From IMG/VR virus record IMGVR_UViG_3300031277_000044, positions 1 to 25,669 of that record: a DNA stretch of 25,669 bases; one strand, given 5' to 3'. This document shows, in pieces, positions 6,947-14,800 of the stretch. This DNA comes from a virus. Numbering within the stretch: the stretch's first letter is position 1; the number at the start of each line of letters is the position of its first letter. Made by a program: the position numbers and the translations under genes. The notes beneath the pieces are model-generated. The model did no database searches and had not been told where the DNA came from. It saw only the letters and a program-made list of their open reading frames with translations.

Positions 6947-7114
6947 TTACCTTTTCCTTAAAGCATCGGTGACTATCTTGTCCTTGATATAATCCGGGAC
7001 GTTCTGCCACCGGCCCTTACTTTTTCTCACCCTCTCCCGCAATATTGCGTCAATATCATTGGGCAACCTGATTGCCCTCGGCATGGTCGTATTGCTCGGT
7101 CTGTAGTTTGCCAT
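6947..7114 (-). CDS. Ribbon-helix-helix-like DNA-binding protein, 55 residues
   Basis: ATG at 7114, TAA at 6947-6949. Residues about 11-55 run RAIRLPNDIDAILRERVRKS, then a short loop, then VPDYIKDKIVTDALRK. This is the layout of a ribbon-helix-helix (CopG/Arc-like) domain: one short beta strand with alternating residues, then two helices, the second beginning at a Val-Pro-Asp turn. Such proteins bind DNA as dimers and often repress small operons. It follows the XRE gene by 28 bases and may be a second early regulator. It is a candidate for binding the ACAGTA palindromes, which is inference only. Confidence 0.6.
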   Translation of the reverse strand: MANYRPSNTTMPRAIRLPNDIDAILRERVRKSKGRWQNVPDYIKDKIVTDALRKR

Positions 7115-7142
7115 TTATATCGCATCTCTGGCGCTGTTACAG

Positions 7143-7343
7143 CTAATCTGCGGCCTGTGGCGCCAGTCTGCCCAGATGTTTCAGCCTCAAGTTTTCAAGA
7201 GCCTTTAACGAAAGCGGGCTTGGCCGACTTATTCCCCTCTCCCATCGCATCACGGCATGATACTCGCAGCCGAGCTCCTCTGCAAATCCTTGCTGGCTCA
7301 TGTTGAGGCTTAGTCGCAGTTCCTTAATCTCGTCGGCAGTCAT
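7143..7343 (-). CDS. XRE-family (Cro/CI-type) transcriptional regulator
   Basis: A 66-residue protein made of a single lambda-repressor-like helix-turn-helix domain: IKELRLSLNMSQQGFAEELG, then CEYHAVMRWERGISRPSPL. The 'MSQQGFAEELG' helix, the 'AVMRWERG' recognition helix and the Pro-Ser-Pro-Leu turn are the standard marks. It is small like Cro, with no cleavage or oligomerisation domain. It is the first gene after a strong promoter whose -10 lies about ten bases from the ATG, so its mRNA may have almost no leader. It likely controls this early operon, possibly including itself. Confidence 0.85.
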   Translation of the reverse strand: MTADEIKELRLSLNMSQQGFAEELGCEYHAVMRWERGISRPSPLSLKALENLRLKHLGRLAPQAAD

Positions 7344-7352
7344 AGCACTTAT

Positions 7353-7381
7353 ATACTAGAACTTCTTAGAATGTTTGTCAA
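7353..7381 (-). promoter_or_regulatory. Early promoter with possible overlapping operator
   Basis: On the minus strand, TTGACA at 7381-7376 is a perfect -35 box. After exactly 17 bases comes TAGTAT (7358-7353), a 4/6 match to the -10 box. The spacer contains TTCT-A-AGAA-G-TTCT, overlapping short inverted repeats that could be an operator for the XRE protein. The ATG of the XRE gene (7343) is only about 9 bases after the -10, so the transcript would be leaderless or nearly so. Confidence 0.7.
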
Positions 7382-7408
7382 CCCCTTTCAATGTTAAATT
7401 TTCATAAA

Positions 7409-7437
7409 GAAAATCCCCCGCCCGTAAAGAGCGAGGG
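7409..7437 (-). terminator. Rho-independent terminator ending the late operon
   Basis: On the minus strand 7437 to 7415 folds as CCCTCGCTC, loop TTTAC, GGGCGGGGG: nine pairs including two G-U wobbles. It is followed by ATTTTCTTT. It lies about 80 bases after the stop of the hydrolase gene (7517) and just before the early promoter. It separates late from early transcription. The rest of 7438-7516 holds no gene that I can see. Confidence 0.75.
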
Positions 7438-7516
7438 TCTCATAGGAGGTTAGGTGGGTAGGAAAGGAAATTTATTTCGGAATAATTTATCTGTTTACTT
7501 TTTGGCTTTGGGCTTT

Positions 7517-8143
7517 TCATTGCGAGCCTGAAACCAGATGCCGATGAAGCCTCTTGAGCTGTCCCCCTCTGAAATGTTTGAGTAACACCAGGCGGCCATC
7601 CTCGATAGCCTGCAGATAGACGGTAGGGATGTCCCATATCTCCTCCTGGCCAGGGGGCTCAATCGGCCTCTTGATTCGCTTCATGGCGTAGGCAGCCTCC
7701 TCAGTGCAGAGATACTTGTCATTGGCCGAATACCTCAAGTCCTGGGAGGTATACGGCGGGAATTTGAAATGAAGCATCAATCTTACGGCATCAGCGATTA
7801 AATACAGGAAGTCAATGTATCCGTAATCCTTACGCCCTATTTCAGATGTATAGAGCACAGCGCTTAGTCCTATTTTCTCAGTGATATCCGGCGCGCGGTA
7901 GAACTCGATATCGTCCTCGGCATACTCGGCGAAAAAGCGGGCGCAGCTCGGCCCCTTATCCAGAGATTCCCGCGTCTCGAAATCTACGAACTTGCCGTCT
8001 TCAAATACGGGATGCCCGATAATGCCGAAGTGGTAGCGGTCAGTATGCCTGCCGCTCGGAGACTTGGTTAAATTACGGGATGCCCAGCCCCAGATGCCTT
8101 TCCCCTTTGTTGCGAAAATGTCGCCCGGCCAGATTTCAAACAT
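7517..8143 (-). CDS. Permuted NlpC/P60-like (YiiX-type) cysteine hydrolase, lysis candidate
   Basis: A 208-residue protein. The order of marks fits circularly permuted NlpC/P60 papain-fold enzymes: an N-terminal GDIFATKGKG strand, then RYHFGIIGH with His38 as the likely catalytic base, an acidic DFETRES strand, a helical DYGYIDFLYL section and a late KYLCTEEAAYAM motif with Cys146 as nucleophile. In the canonical fold the Cys comes first; here it comes after the His. These enzymes cleave peptide or amide bonds, often in cell walls. It follows a small membrane protein and precedes a terminator, a usual place for lysis genes. The ribosome site is AAGGAGGG. No signal peptide is seen. It could instead be a virion-borne hydrolase. 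Confidence 0.6.
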   Translation of the reverse strand: MFEIWPGDIFATKGKGIWGWASRNLTKSPSGRHTDRYHFGIIGHPVFEDGKFVDFETRESLDKGPSCARFFAEYAEDDIEFYRAPDITEKIGLSAVLYTSEIGRKDYGYIDFLYLIADAVRLMLHFKFPPYTSQDLRYSANDKYLCTEEAAYAMKRIKRPIEPPGQEEIWDIPTVYLQAIEDGRLVLLKHFRGGQLKRLHRHLVSGSQ

Positions 8144-8243
8144 ACTGTTCCCTCCTTAGAGTATCGCGGCTACTACGCCAACGGCTCCTTTATTTTCCGG
8201 CGGGCATTTGTCAATTCTGTTACGTTACACATAATTCAGGCTC

Positions 8244-8495
8244 CTACAAGAAATGTATTACCGATGCCGCATCAAGGATGCCGGTAATGGCAAGGGACGT
8301 GATAAGCAAGAGTAGTATCACTCGGTTCGTCCATGACCTCTTTTTGTTATTGGCTATATCATCAGTCATGGCCTTCATCTCTTTGCGCACACTAAAGCCC
8401 TGTCGCGCCGTAAATTCTAAGAGTTCACGGTCGCCCATCTTCCCGATGTTGCGTTCAAATGCAATCTCTGTCAGGCAATCTTCACCATCAGGCAC
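8244..8495 (-). CDS. Small membrane protein, holin-like candidate
   Basis: An 83-residue protein starting at GTG 8495 behind AGGAGG. The first 56 residues are charged and helical (RELLEFTARQGFSVRKEMKAM), followed by one hydrophobic segment at about 57-82 (RVILLLLITSLAITGILDAASVI). This layout, a cytoplasmic helix with a C-terminal transmembrane segment, resembles XhlA-type holin accessory proteins. The gene lies between the tail-tip gene and the hydrolase. The 100-base gap that follows (8144-8243) has only frames under 20 codons, plus TTGACA at minus 8214-8209 without a good -10. Confidence 0.55.
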   Translation of the reverse strand: MPDGEDCLTEIAFERNIGKMGDRELLEFTARQGFSVRKEMKAMTDDIANNKKRSWTNRVILLLLITSLAITGILDAASVIHFL

Positions 8496-8507
8496 CGGCC
8501 CAACCTC

Positions 8508-11144
8508 CTAATTTTTCAATGCCTCCATCTTCTTCCTCAAATCTACTACCTCGGCCTCCAGCGCCTCAATCTTATTCAAGAGCGCCCTGGATACACCGAG
8601 GCCATAACCTTGCAAGGCGGCTATGCTTACGAATGACTGACCGCTTTCGCTGTCTCTCACCATCATATCATCAGGTAGCGAGTCGCCGTCAATAACATCC
8701 CTGCCGTCCTTGTTTTGTCTTGTCTTTAGCCGCCGCAGGATAGAGAGGTCATCATAGGCATGGTAATCATGGATTGCGCCGTCCTCGGCATAGATGCGGA
8801 ATCCATATATTGCGACCCAGGCTTTTGAGGAACTACCCAGTCTCCTCGTATTAGTGGAAACCGGCAGCATACCGTCACCCCCCACATTTACATAGTTGGT
8901 CGCAAGTAGATTTATTTCATCCCCGGCGTTCAGGTCGATGTCGTATGTGGCCTGCAAATCCATGTAGCCATTCACGGCGGCATTGGCCGCACCGCCCGCC
9001 TTCAAGCTGACACCGCCGGTAACATTGGCAATCAGGTCATGGTTGTTGTTAACATCAAGCTGAATATTACCACCGTACGCTAAAAATCTGATTTTTGTAT
9101 TTGACGAACTGATTACATACTCATCCACGTTGGCAAAAATATAGCCGCGCACTATCCCGAGATAATCTTTGATAAAACACTCTTGACCTTGAATGTGAAG
9201 GCCCTGTGAATTGAGAAAAACCGCACCACCGCCGGCGTAGAAAGAACCATCGGAACCGACGTAACACTGAATTGCGCCGCCCTTGCTGGCCCTGGTGGTG
9301 AAGGCAGTGTTTGAGCCGTAAATCTGGACGCCATAACTTGCGCTGATTGATACTCCGCTTTCGTCATACCACTCACCCGAAATTTGGGTGGCACTGGATA
9401 GGAGGATGTGGCCTGCCGATATGTCCGTCGCCAGAACCTTCGCATAGGTATCGCCATTGACGATACTGTCGAGGTTTACGGCCGTCCAGTCGCCGGCATT
9501 ATAATCTCCGCTCGCTCGCCCTGTCGTGCAGAGTTTGTTGGTGGTTGTCGCATCCACCCAGAGGTCTCCGATGTCATAGGGCGTCGTCGGCTCGGATGTA
9601 AAGACCCGCCTTTTCTCGCTCGGATTGTAGCCGGCGGAGAACTCCATCTGGTCGGAGAGTAATATTTTGCCCGCCGAAATCTGCGTTGAAAGCACCCGCT
9701 TGTAAGTCGTACCCTCCGGCACATCGTCAAGCGTGTTATCGCCCAGGTCGAACTTGTCGGTGGGGTCGTAGCCGGAGGCGTAATAGATGGCATCGTCCAG
9801 CTTGATTTGACCAGCATCGAGATGGACGGCCTTGACCCGCGCATAGACCTCGCCATCTGCCAGGTTGTCGAGGTCGTCCCCAATCTGGCTGAGGTCGACG
9901 TTGCCGTCCGGGTCTATCCAGACCATATCAATATTGTCGGCGTTGATATTCTCGGCGTATAGGTCTTTCACCCACAATCTGCCGAAGTAGTTGCCGAGGT
10001 CGGTCGTATTTTCAAGGTCACGCAGGGTCTTGCGCAGGGAAAGCCATGCGCCGAACTGGAACTTGATGGTATACTCGCCTTCCTCTGTGTCGATTACCCT
10101 CTCAAGCGAGCCTATATTGCCGATGGCATTTGAATCCATGCGATTGTCGGTAATCTTCACGTAGTCAAATACTTCAAGGTTGGTTATGAGCGGGGTGTAA
10201 CCCATGCCGTTCTGGGCATGAAGCTGGTACTTGGACAGGAGGCTCTCAGCCATCGCCGTCGCCTCGTCGTTACTCTGCAACCTGGCCCGGTGGTACTCCC
10301 TGATTTCCAAGTCCTCGTAGCTCGCATCGGTGGCATAGCCGGAATACTGCGGGTCATCGTCGGGCTGGCTTTCAACTACAACATAATTCGGAATGACGAC
10401 CCTGGTGCGGTAGGCTTTGGCGTAGAAATTCGGGTAGTCGTCATTGTCCAGCTTGAACTCCATATTGTAGCTGTCGCCGGAAGTTACCGGCACAAAAACG
10501 TGGATGTTGCCGTCCTCCTCTAAACGGGCCACGCATCCGGTCGGGTCGAGCAATCTCCTGAAAGCGGCCAAACGGCTACCGTTCTGGTAGATGCGGAAAC
10601 TGTCTTTGGGCTGATAGCTGTCGATGATGCCATCCTCGCTGTCGTAGATGACCGTAAAGGCGATGCAGTGATTGAAGCAACCCAGCGTGGCCCCGGCGAT
10701 GGCGGTCAAGAGGTCTTTGATGGTGTTCGCATCGTCCTCGTCAGGAACGTAGCTGTCGCTGGCGCCGTCGAGGCCCATGATATCAAAGGCACCGATGGCC
10801 TCGATTTCAACGTAAGGCTCGCTGGTGGAGCTGATGGTCTCCTGCGAGATTATGCGGAGCGGGGCGGAATAGGAGTATCGCAAGGTGTCGCCGGATATGT
10901 CCGCCCCGTAGTACATCGTGAGGATCCAGCCCTTGTAGTCGTTGCTCTCAAAATGCTTGTCGCCGTTGTGGATGCGGATGGTGATTTTGTTGCTCCAAGG
11001 CTGCTCGGGGTGATTTACCTTAATGGTGTCATCCTGGTCAAAGGTGACACTATCCTCTCCGGCCTTAGAAAAAACGGCTTTGTAGACAGGCTCATAGCTT
11101 GCCTTAATCTGCTCCGCCGTCAGGTTGGCATGAATGTCTCTCAT
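8508..11144 (-). CDS. Tail-tip / fibre-like protein
   Basis: An 878-residue structural protein. The N-terminal 370 or so residues are beta-rich and resemble a tail-hub or baseplate domain by position and texture. Residues about 420-640 contain three copies of a motif like 'G.tYa.V.at.isAG.I.L', with a module reading PYDIGDLWVDATT...DYNAGDW between copies, as in other phage fibres. A beta-repeat region with Asn/Gly/Asp-rich strands follows. The C-terminus contains LSILRRLKTRQNKDG and ends in a short coiled coil (LLNKIEALEAEVVDLRKKMEAL), as in fibre trimerisation ends. It probably attaches the virion to the host. Hub assignment is tentative. Confidence 0.65.
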   Translation of the reverse strand: MRDIHANLTAEQIKASYEPVYKAVFSKAGEDSVTFDQDDTIKVNHPEQPWSNKITIRIHNGDKHFESNDYKGWILTMYYGADISGDTLRYSYSAPLRIISQETISSTSEPYVEIEAIGAFDIMGLDGASDSYVPDEDDANTIKDLLTAIAGATLGCFNHCIAFTVIYDSEDGIIDSYQPKDSFRIYQNGSRLAAFRRLLDPTGCVARLEEDGNIHVFVPVTSGDSYNMEFKLDNDDYPNFYAKAYRTRVVIPNYVVVESQPDDDPQYSGYATDASYEDLEIREYHRARLQSNDEATAMAESLLSKYQLHAQNGMGYTPLITNLEVFDYVKITDNRMDSNAIGNIGSLERVIDTEEGEYTIKFQFGAWLSLRKTLRDLENTTDLGNYFGRLWVKDLYAENINADNIDMVWIDPDGNVDLSQIGDDLDNLADGEVYARVKAVHLDAGQIKLDDAIYYASGYDPTDKFDLGDNTLDDVPEGTTYKRVLSTQISAGKILLSDQMEFSAGYNPSEKRRVFTSEPTTPYDIGDLWVDATTTNKLCTTGRASGDYNAGDWTAVNLDSIVNGDTYAKVLATDISAGHILLSSATQISGEWYDESGVSISASYGVQIYGSNTAFTTRASKGGAIQCYVGSDGSFYAGGGAVFLNSQGLHIQGQECFIKDYLGIVRGYIFANVDEYVISSSNTKIRFLAYGGNIQLDVNNNHDLIANVTGGVSLKAGGAANAAVNGYMDLQATYDIDLNAGDEINLLATNYVNVGGDGMLPVSTNTRRLGSSSKAWVAIYGFRIYAEDGAIHDYHAYDDLSILRRLKTRQNKDGRDVIDGDSLPDDMMVRDSESGQSFVSIAALQGYGLGVSRALLNKIEALEAEVVDLRKKMEALKN

Positions 11145-11145
11145 C

Positions 11146-11451
11146 TTAAACTACCGTGAACGAAGCCGTGCCGTGACTTACCTTTGCGCCATCCCCCACC
11201 CCGTCGGTGGCCTTTACCAGAACGCTCCATGGGCCGGTGGCCGAGGAGGAGGACGTATTGTAGTAGTAGGTGTAAATGCCGGTGGAGTCCTTAGTCATGA
11301 CCGCCTCGTCAACTTGGTCGTCCCCATCGGCGTCTGTGATGGTAATAACCACCGCATCCGGGTCGTCAAGCTCGTCGTCCTCATCGTAGATATAGGCCGT
11401 AGCTTTGACTGTTCCGCCGGCTATGAACTCGGTAATTACCTCAATAGCCAT
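11146..11451 (-). CDS. Small Ig-like beta-sandwich protein
   Basis: A 101-residue protein with alternating beta strands and an acidic loop (DEDDELDDPD), then VVITITDADGD, TGIYTYYYNT, GPWSVLVKATDG and a final FTVV strand. This is the pattern of a single Ig-like or cadherin-like domain, with acidic loops that could bind calcium. I do not recognise a named family. Its stop is followed at once by the tail-tip gene start, whose own ribosome site is weak, so the two are probably co-translated. A tail or fibre accessory role fits the context. Confidence 0.6.
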   Translation of the reverse strand: MAIEVITEFIAGGTVKATAYIYDEDDELDDPDAVVITITDADGDDQVDEAVMTKDSTGIYTYYYNTSSSSATGPWSVLVKATDGVGDGAKVSHGTASFTVV

Positions 11452-11454
11452 GAT

Positions 11455-11796
11455 TTACTCCTTCGGCTGCTTCGGTTTAATAAAGCCTTCTTTGATGAAC
11501 TCCCAGATTGGCTCGGCATTGTCCCGCCATGCCCTTGCGCAGACCGGCCCGGCCTTGTCTTTCAGCCAGTCGTGGGTGCTGTCCTCAATCTCAATGATGT
11601 CGGCCTTGTCCTGCTTTTCCAGTGCTTCCAGCAGAAGCCGGGACTGCCTGGCATTTTCCATCGTATCGGTCGGCGTCGCGCGGGCGAAGATAAAGAAAAC
11701 GGCCCAGGTATTAAGCTCGCTCTCCACGCCGTCCATTGAGAAGGGGATGGGCTGCCCTTTCCTGTCCCTGAACACCACATTCTTAAACTTTTTCAT
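11455..11796 (-). CDS. Hypothetical 113-residue protein between adhesin and Ig-like gene
   Basis: Not recognised. The start at 11796 lies behind AAGGAGAGG. It opens with a short beta unit (FKNVVFRDRKGQPIPF) and then is mostly helical, with an acidic/Lys-rich stretch (LLLEALEKQDKADIIEIEDSTHDWLKDKAG). The soluble, charged make-up could suit an assembly chaperone for the neighbouring 1562-residue adhesin, as seen for some tail fibres, but nothing in the sequence proves this. Confidence 0.55.
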   Translation of the reverse strand: MKKFKNVVFRDRKGQPIPFSMDGVESELNTWAVFFIFARATPTDTMENARQSRLLLEALEKQDKADIIEIEDSTHDWLKDKAGPVCARAWRDNAEPIWEFIKEGFIKPKQPKE

Positions 11797-11805
11797 ATCC
11801 TCTCC

Positions 11806-14800
11806 TTATTGCTTACTTAACTTCGTCCTTATTTTACGATATTGAGAAGTAATTGTCTTTATCTTCCTGTACTGACTGGTAATAGTCTCTATCCTGAAAA
11901 CCTTGCCTGGCTTGGAGATAGTGGCAGATGCTACCGCGCCGACACTTACGGCGGCAGAACGTATTGCAGCCATAGTGCGGGAGGCCGTCGCCACCGCACC
12001 GACAGAAACACTGGCCGAGCGCAAAGCCCCGAAAGTACGACTGGCAGTTGCTACTACTCCGACTATCACGGAGGAACTGCGTACCGCTCCGAATGTCCTT
12101 ACGGCGCTAACAACCACTCCCACCGATACCGCCGCCGACCTCGCAACGGCAATCGCCCTTGACGCAGAGACCGCCACGCCCACCGAGACGGATGCTGACC
12201 GCAAAGCAGATAACGTCCTGGAGGCCGTAGCAACTATGCCTGCGGCCACGCTGGCTGAGCGGATTATACCGATGGCTCTTGATGCTGACACCAGAACTCC
12301 GACTATTGTGCTGGCGGAGCGCACGATATTAATTATTATCCCTGTGTATGGAGATGATACAACCATTCCCCAGTGAGCTTTCGTACTTGCAGGCGAACCA
12401 GATGGAGTACACATCAGGTCAACCACTACACCGTCGCCGACTGTATCGATGTTATTGGTGTCGTTTCCCGTTTTGTTTGCCCCGTCAATTACCACCGATA
12501 AGTTGCCGGTAGCGCCGCTAATCCGTGACTGGAAGGTGTAGGACTTGCCAGAACCGGGGGCATCATTCAGTTCTACGTAGAGCTTCTTGAATCGGCACGA
12601 CTGGGCAAGCTGGTAAGCATTATACTCCGCAAAATACCACGGCACCGTAGCGTCACACTCAAAGGAGTGATAGGCTATGGAAGATGTCTCCAGTGAGCTT
12701 ATAGTATTTCCAAGTGCGATGCACTCTCCTGGAATGTCGGATGTAAATGTAAAACCAAAGCGTATCCTTCCTGTGGCCGACGTGGGAGAGTTTAACCTCT
12801 CCATCTTTAGACTGAGCTTATCACCAGCGCTTACGGAGACTTCATGCTCAAGGTCGTTTACTATGGTCTCCCCACACATCAAATCAACAGTTATAGCAGT
12901 ATCTTCAAGGTTTTTCCTCAATGTAATCCTAAAACCAGCGGTAGGGTCTCCTGTTGCAGCCGAACCTGCGTTAACGCGAAAATTCCTTATTGTTCCCGTT
13001 GTTGGACATATTTGATACCGAGCCGTTTCGTCATCGGTCCAAGCGTAAAGGTCAACAGGAAGCAGGGCATTATACCTTGTAGCATATAAGTGCGTGCATC
13101 CGCCGCAGTTCCCAAGTAGAAGGCTATCGTAAGAGTTGACTCCCGTAAACTTGCAGGTATATGTTGGCGAACCACCGGCAGGAGTCCCGGATGATACCTC
13201 TTTAACGGCTACCAAATCCCCCGCTTCGACCAAGGCCGTGTGAACTAAATCGCTGGCCGTGGTATCACTATCTGAGACTGTGCAAGTTATGTCAGTATCA
13301 ACTCCGTTTAATTGTATCGTGAAGGTATAAGATGAGCCTTCTCCGGGAGCAGCACTAAGGCGGACATAGAAAGAGCCAAGCTGCCCCGGCGAGCAAATAA
13401 CCTGGGCGGCACCACCGAACTCAGCCGGGGGAAGCCCCGCCCTTAGAGAATAATAGACTGTTCCATTTTTGAGGGTCTGGTAACCAGGCAAACCGCCTAT
13501 AATAATCTGTGCCATCGGAAATTCAGTTGTCACGCCGATAGATACAGATGCCGAGCGTATAGCCGCCATCAATCTTGACGCTGTAGCGACTATCCCCACT
13601 GAAACCGCCGAGCTTCTTGTTATTCCAATAGCCCGGAAGGCACTCACGGCGGCGCCAACGCTGGTTGCGGCTGACCGGACTATGCCGATTGCTTTGGACG
13701 CCGTAGAGACCACGCCCACCAAGACGGACGAAATGACAAGCCTACCGATATTCGGGGTGGCCGATGCGACAACTCCCACCGAGACCGAGGCGCTTCTCGT
13801 TATGGCTATGGCCCGGCTCGCAGTTGCTACCACGCCGACGATTACGGATGAAGCCCTGGCAGCGCCCACAGCCCTTGAAGCAGTGGCGGCAATCCCGATT
13901 ATCACGCTCGCCGCCCTTGTAGTTGTAACAGCACGTACAGCGCTTGTCAGTATACCTACGGCGACGCTGGCAGACCTGATTACCCCGGCTAGACGGGAGG
14001 CGGTGGCGACCGCCCCGACTTGCACCGAAGCCGAGCAGGTAGTACCCATAATGCGAGAGGCATTAGCTACTATCCCGATAATGACCGACGCTGAGCGAGA
14101 TACTCCGGCTATCCTTGTGACGGAAACGAGTGCTCCTATACTGACTGAGGCACTTTTTATCATGCCCGCAATCCTTGATGCGGTAGCCACGACACCGACA
14201 CTGACGGAGGCCGACCTCGCAACACTGGCTATCCGAGAAGCGGTTACAGCTACGCCCACCCTGACACTTGACAAGGCAAGCCAGCCGAAAACGCCTATTG
14301 CCGAAACCAGAACACCGACAGATGTTGCCGCCGATACAACCCTCCCCCATCTCCCAGCGGCAGATACGTGTGCTCCCACCGAGACCACCGCGCTCCTGGT
14401 AGCCGAAAGCGCTCTGGTTGCGGTAGCCACGACGCCGACATAGACGGATGAGCTTCGTGTCGCACCGATTACGCGCGAAGCCGTTGCCACGATGCCCGCA
14501 ATAACCGAGGAACTTCTTATCATGCCGACGGCGCGGGAGGCGGTGGTGACGATGCCTACGATTACGGACGATGATATGACCTTACCCCAACTCACCGATG
14601 CTGAGACAGCGACCCCTACGGAGACGGCGGCGCTTCGTGGTGCGCCTAAAATCCTTGTGGCTGCCGCCAAAATGCCAACGGAGACCGCCGAGGATAAAAT
14701 TCGCCCCCAGCTTTTGGTGGCTGACACAAGCACCCCGGCGATGACAGATGAACTCCGGTTCGCCCCCATCGCTCTAGAAGCAGTCGCCACAACACCTACG

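Noticed and set aside
8208-8243. Promoter with TTGACA on the minus strand before the hydrolase gene
   Set aside because: The -35 is perfect but no acceptable -10 occurs at 16-18 bases, so it is noted but not called.
13682-14443. A 253-codon plus-strand frame (with others at 11903-12376 and 14492-14848) with its own 20-residue Thr/Pro/Ala repeat
   Set aside because: It is the exact antisense of the adhesin repeat arrays. A 60-bp repeat lacking stops in one antisense frame keeps that frame open along the whole array. No ribosome site or matching neighbours are seen.
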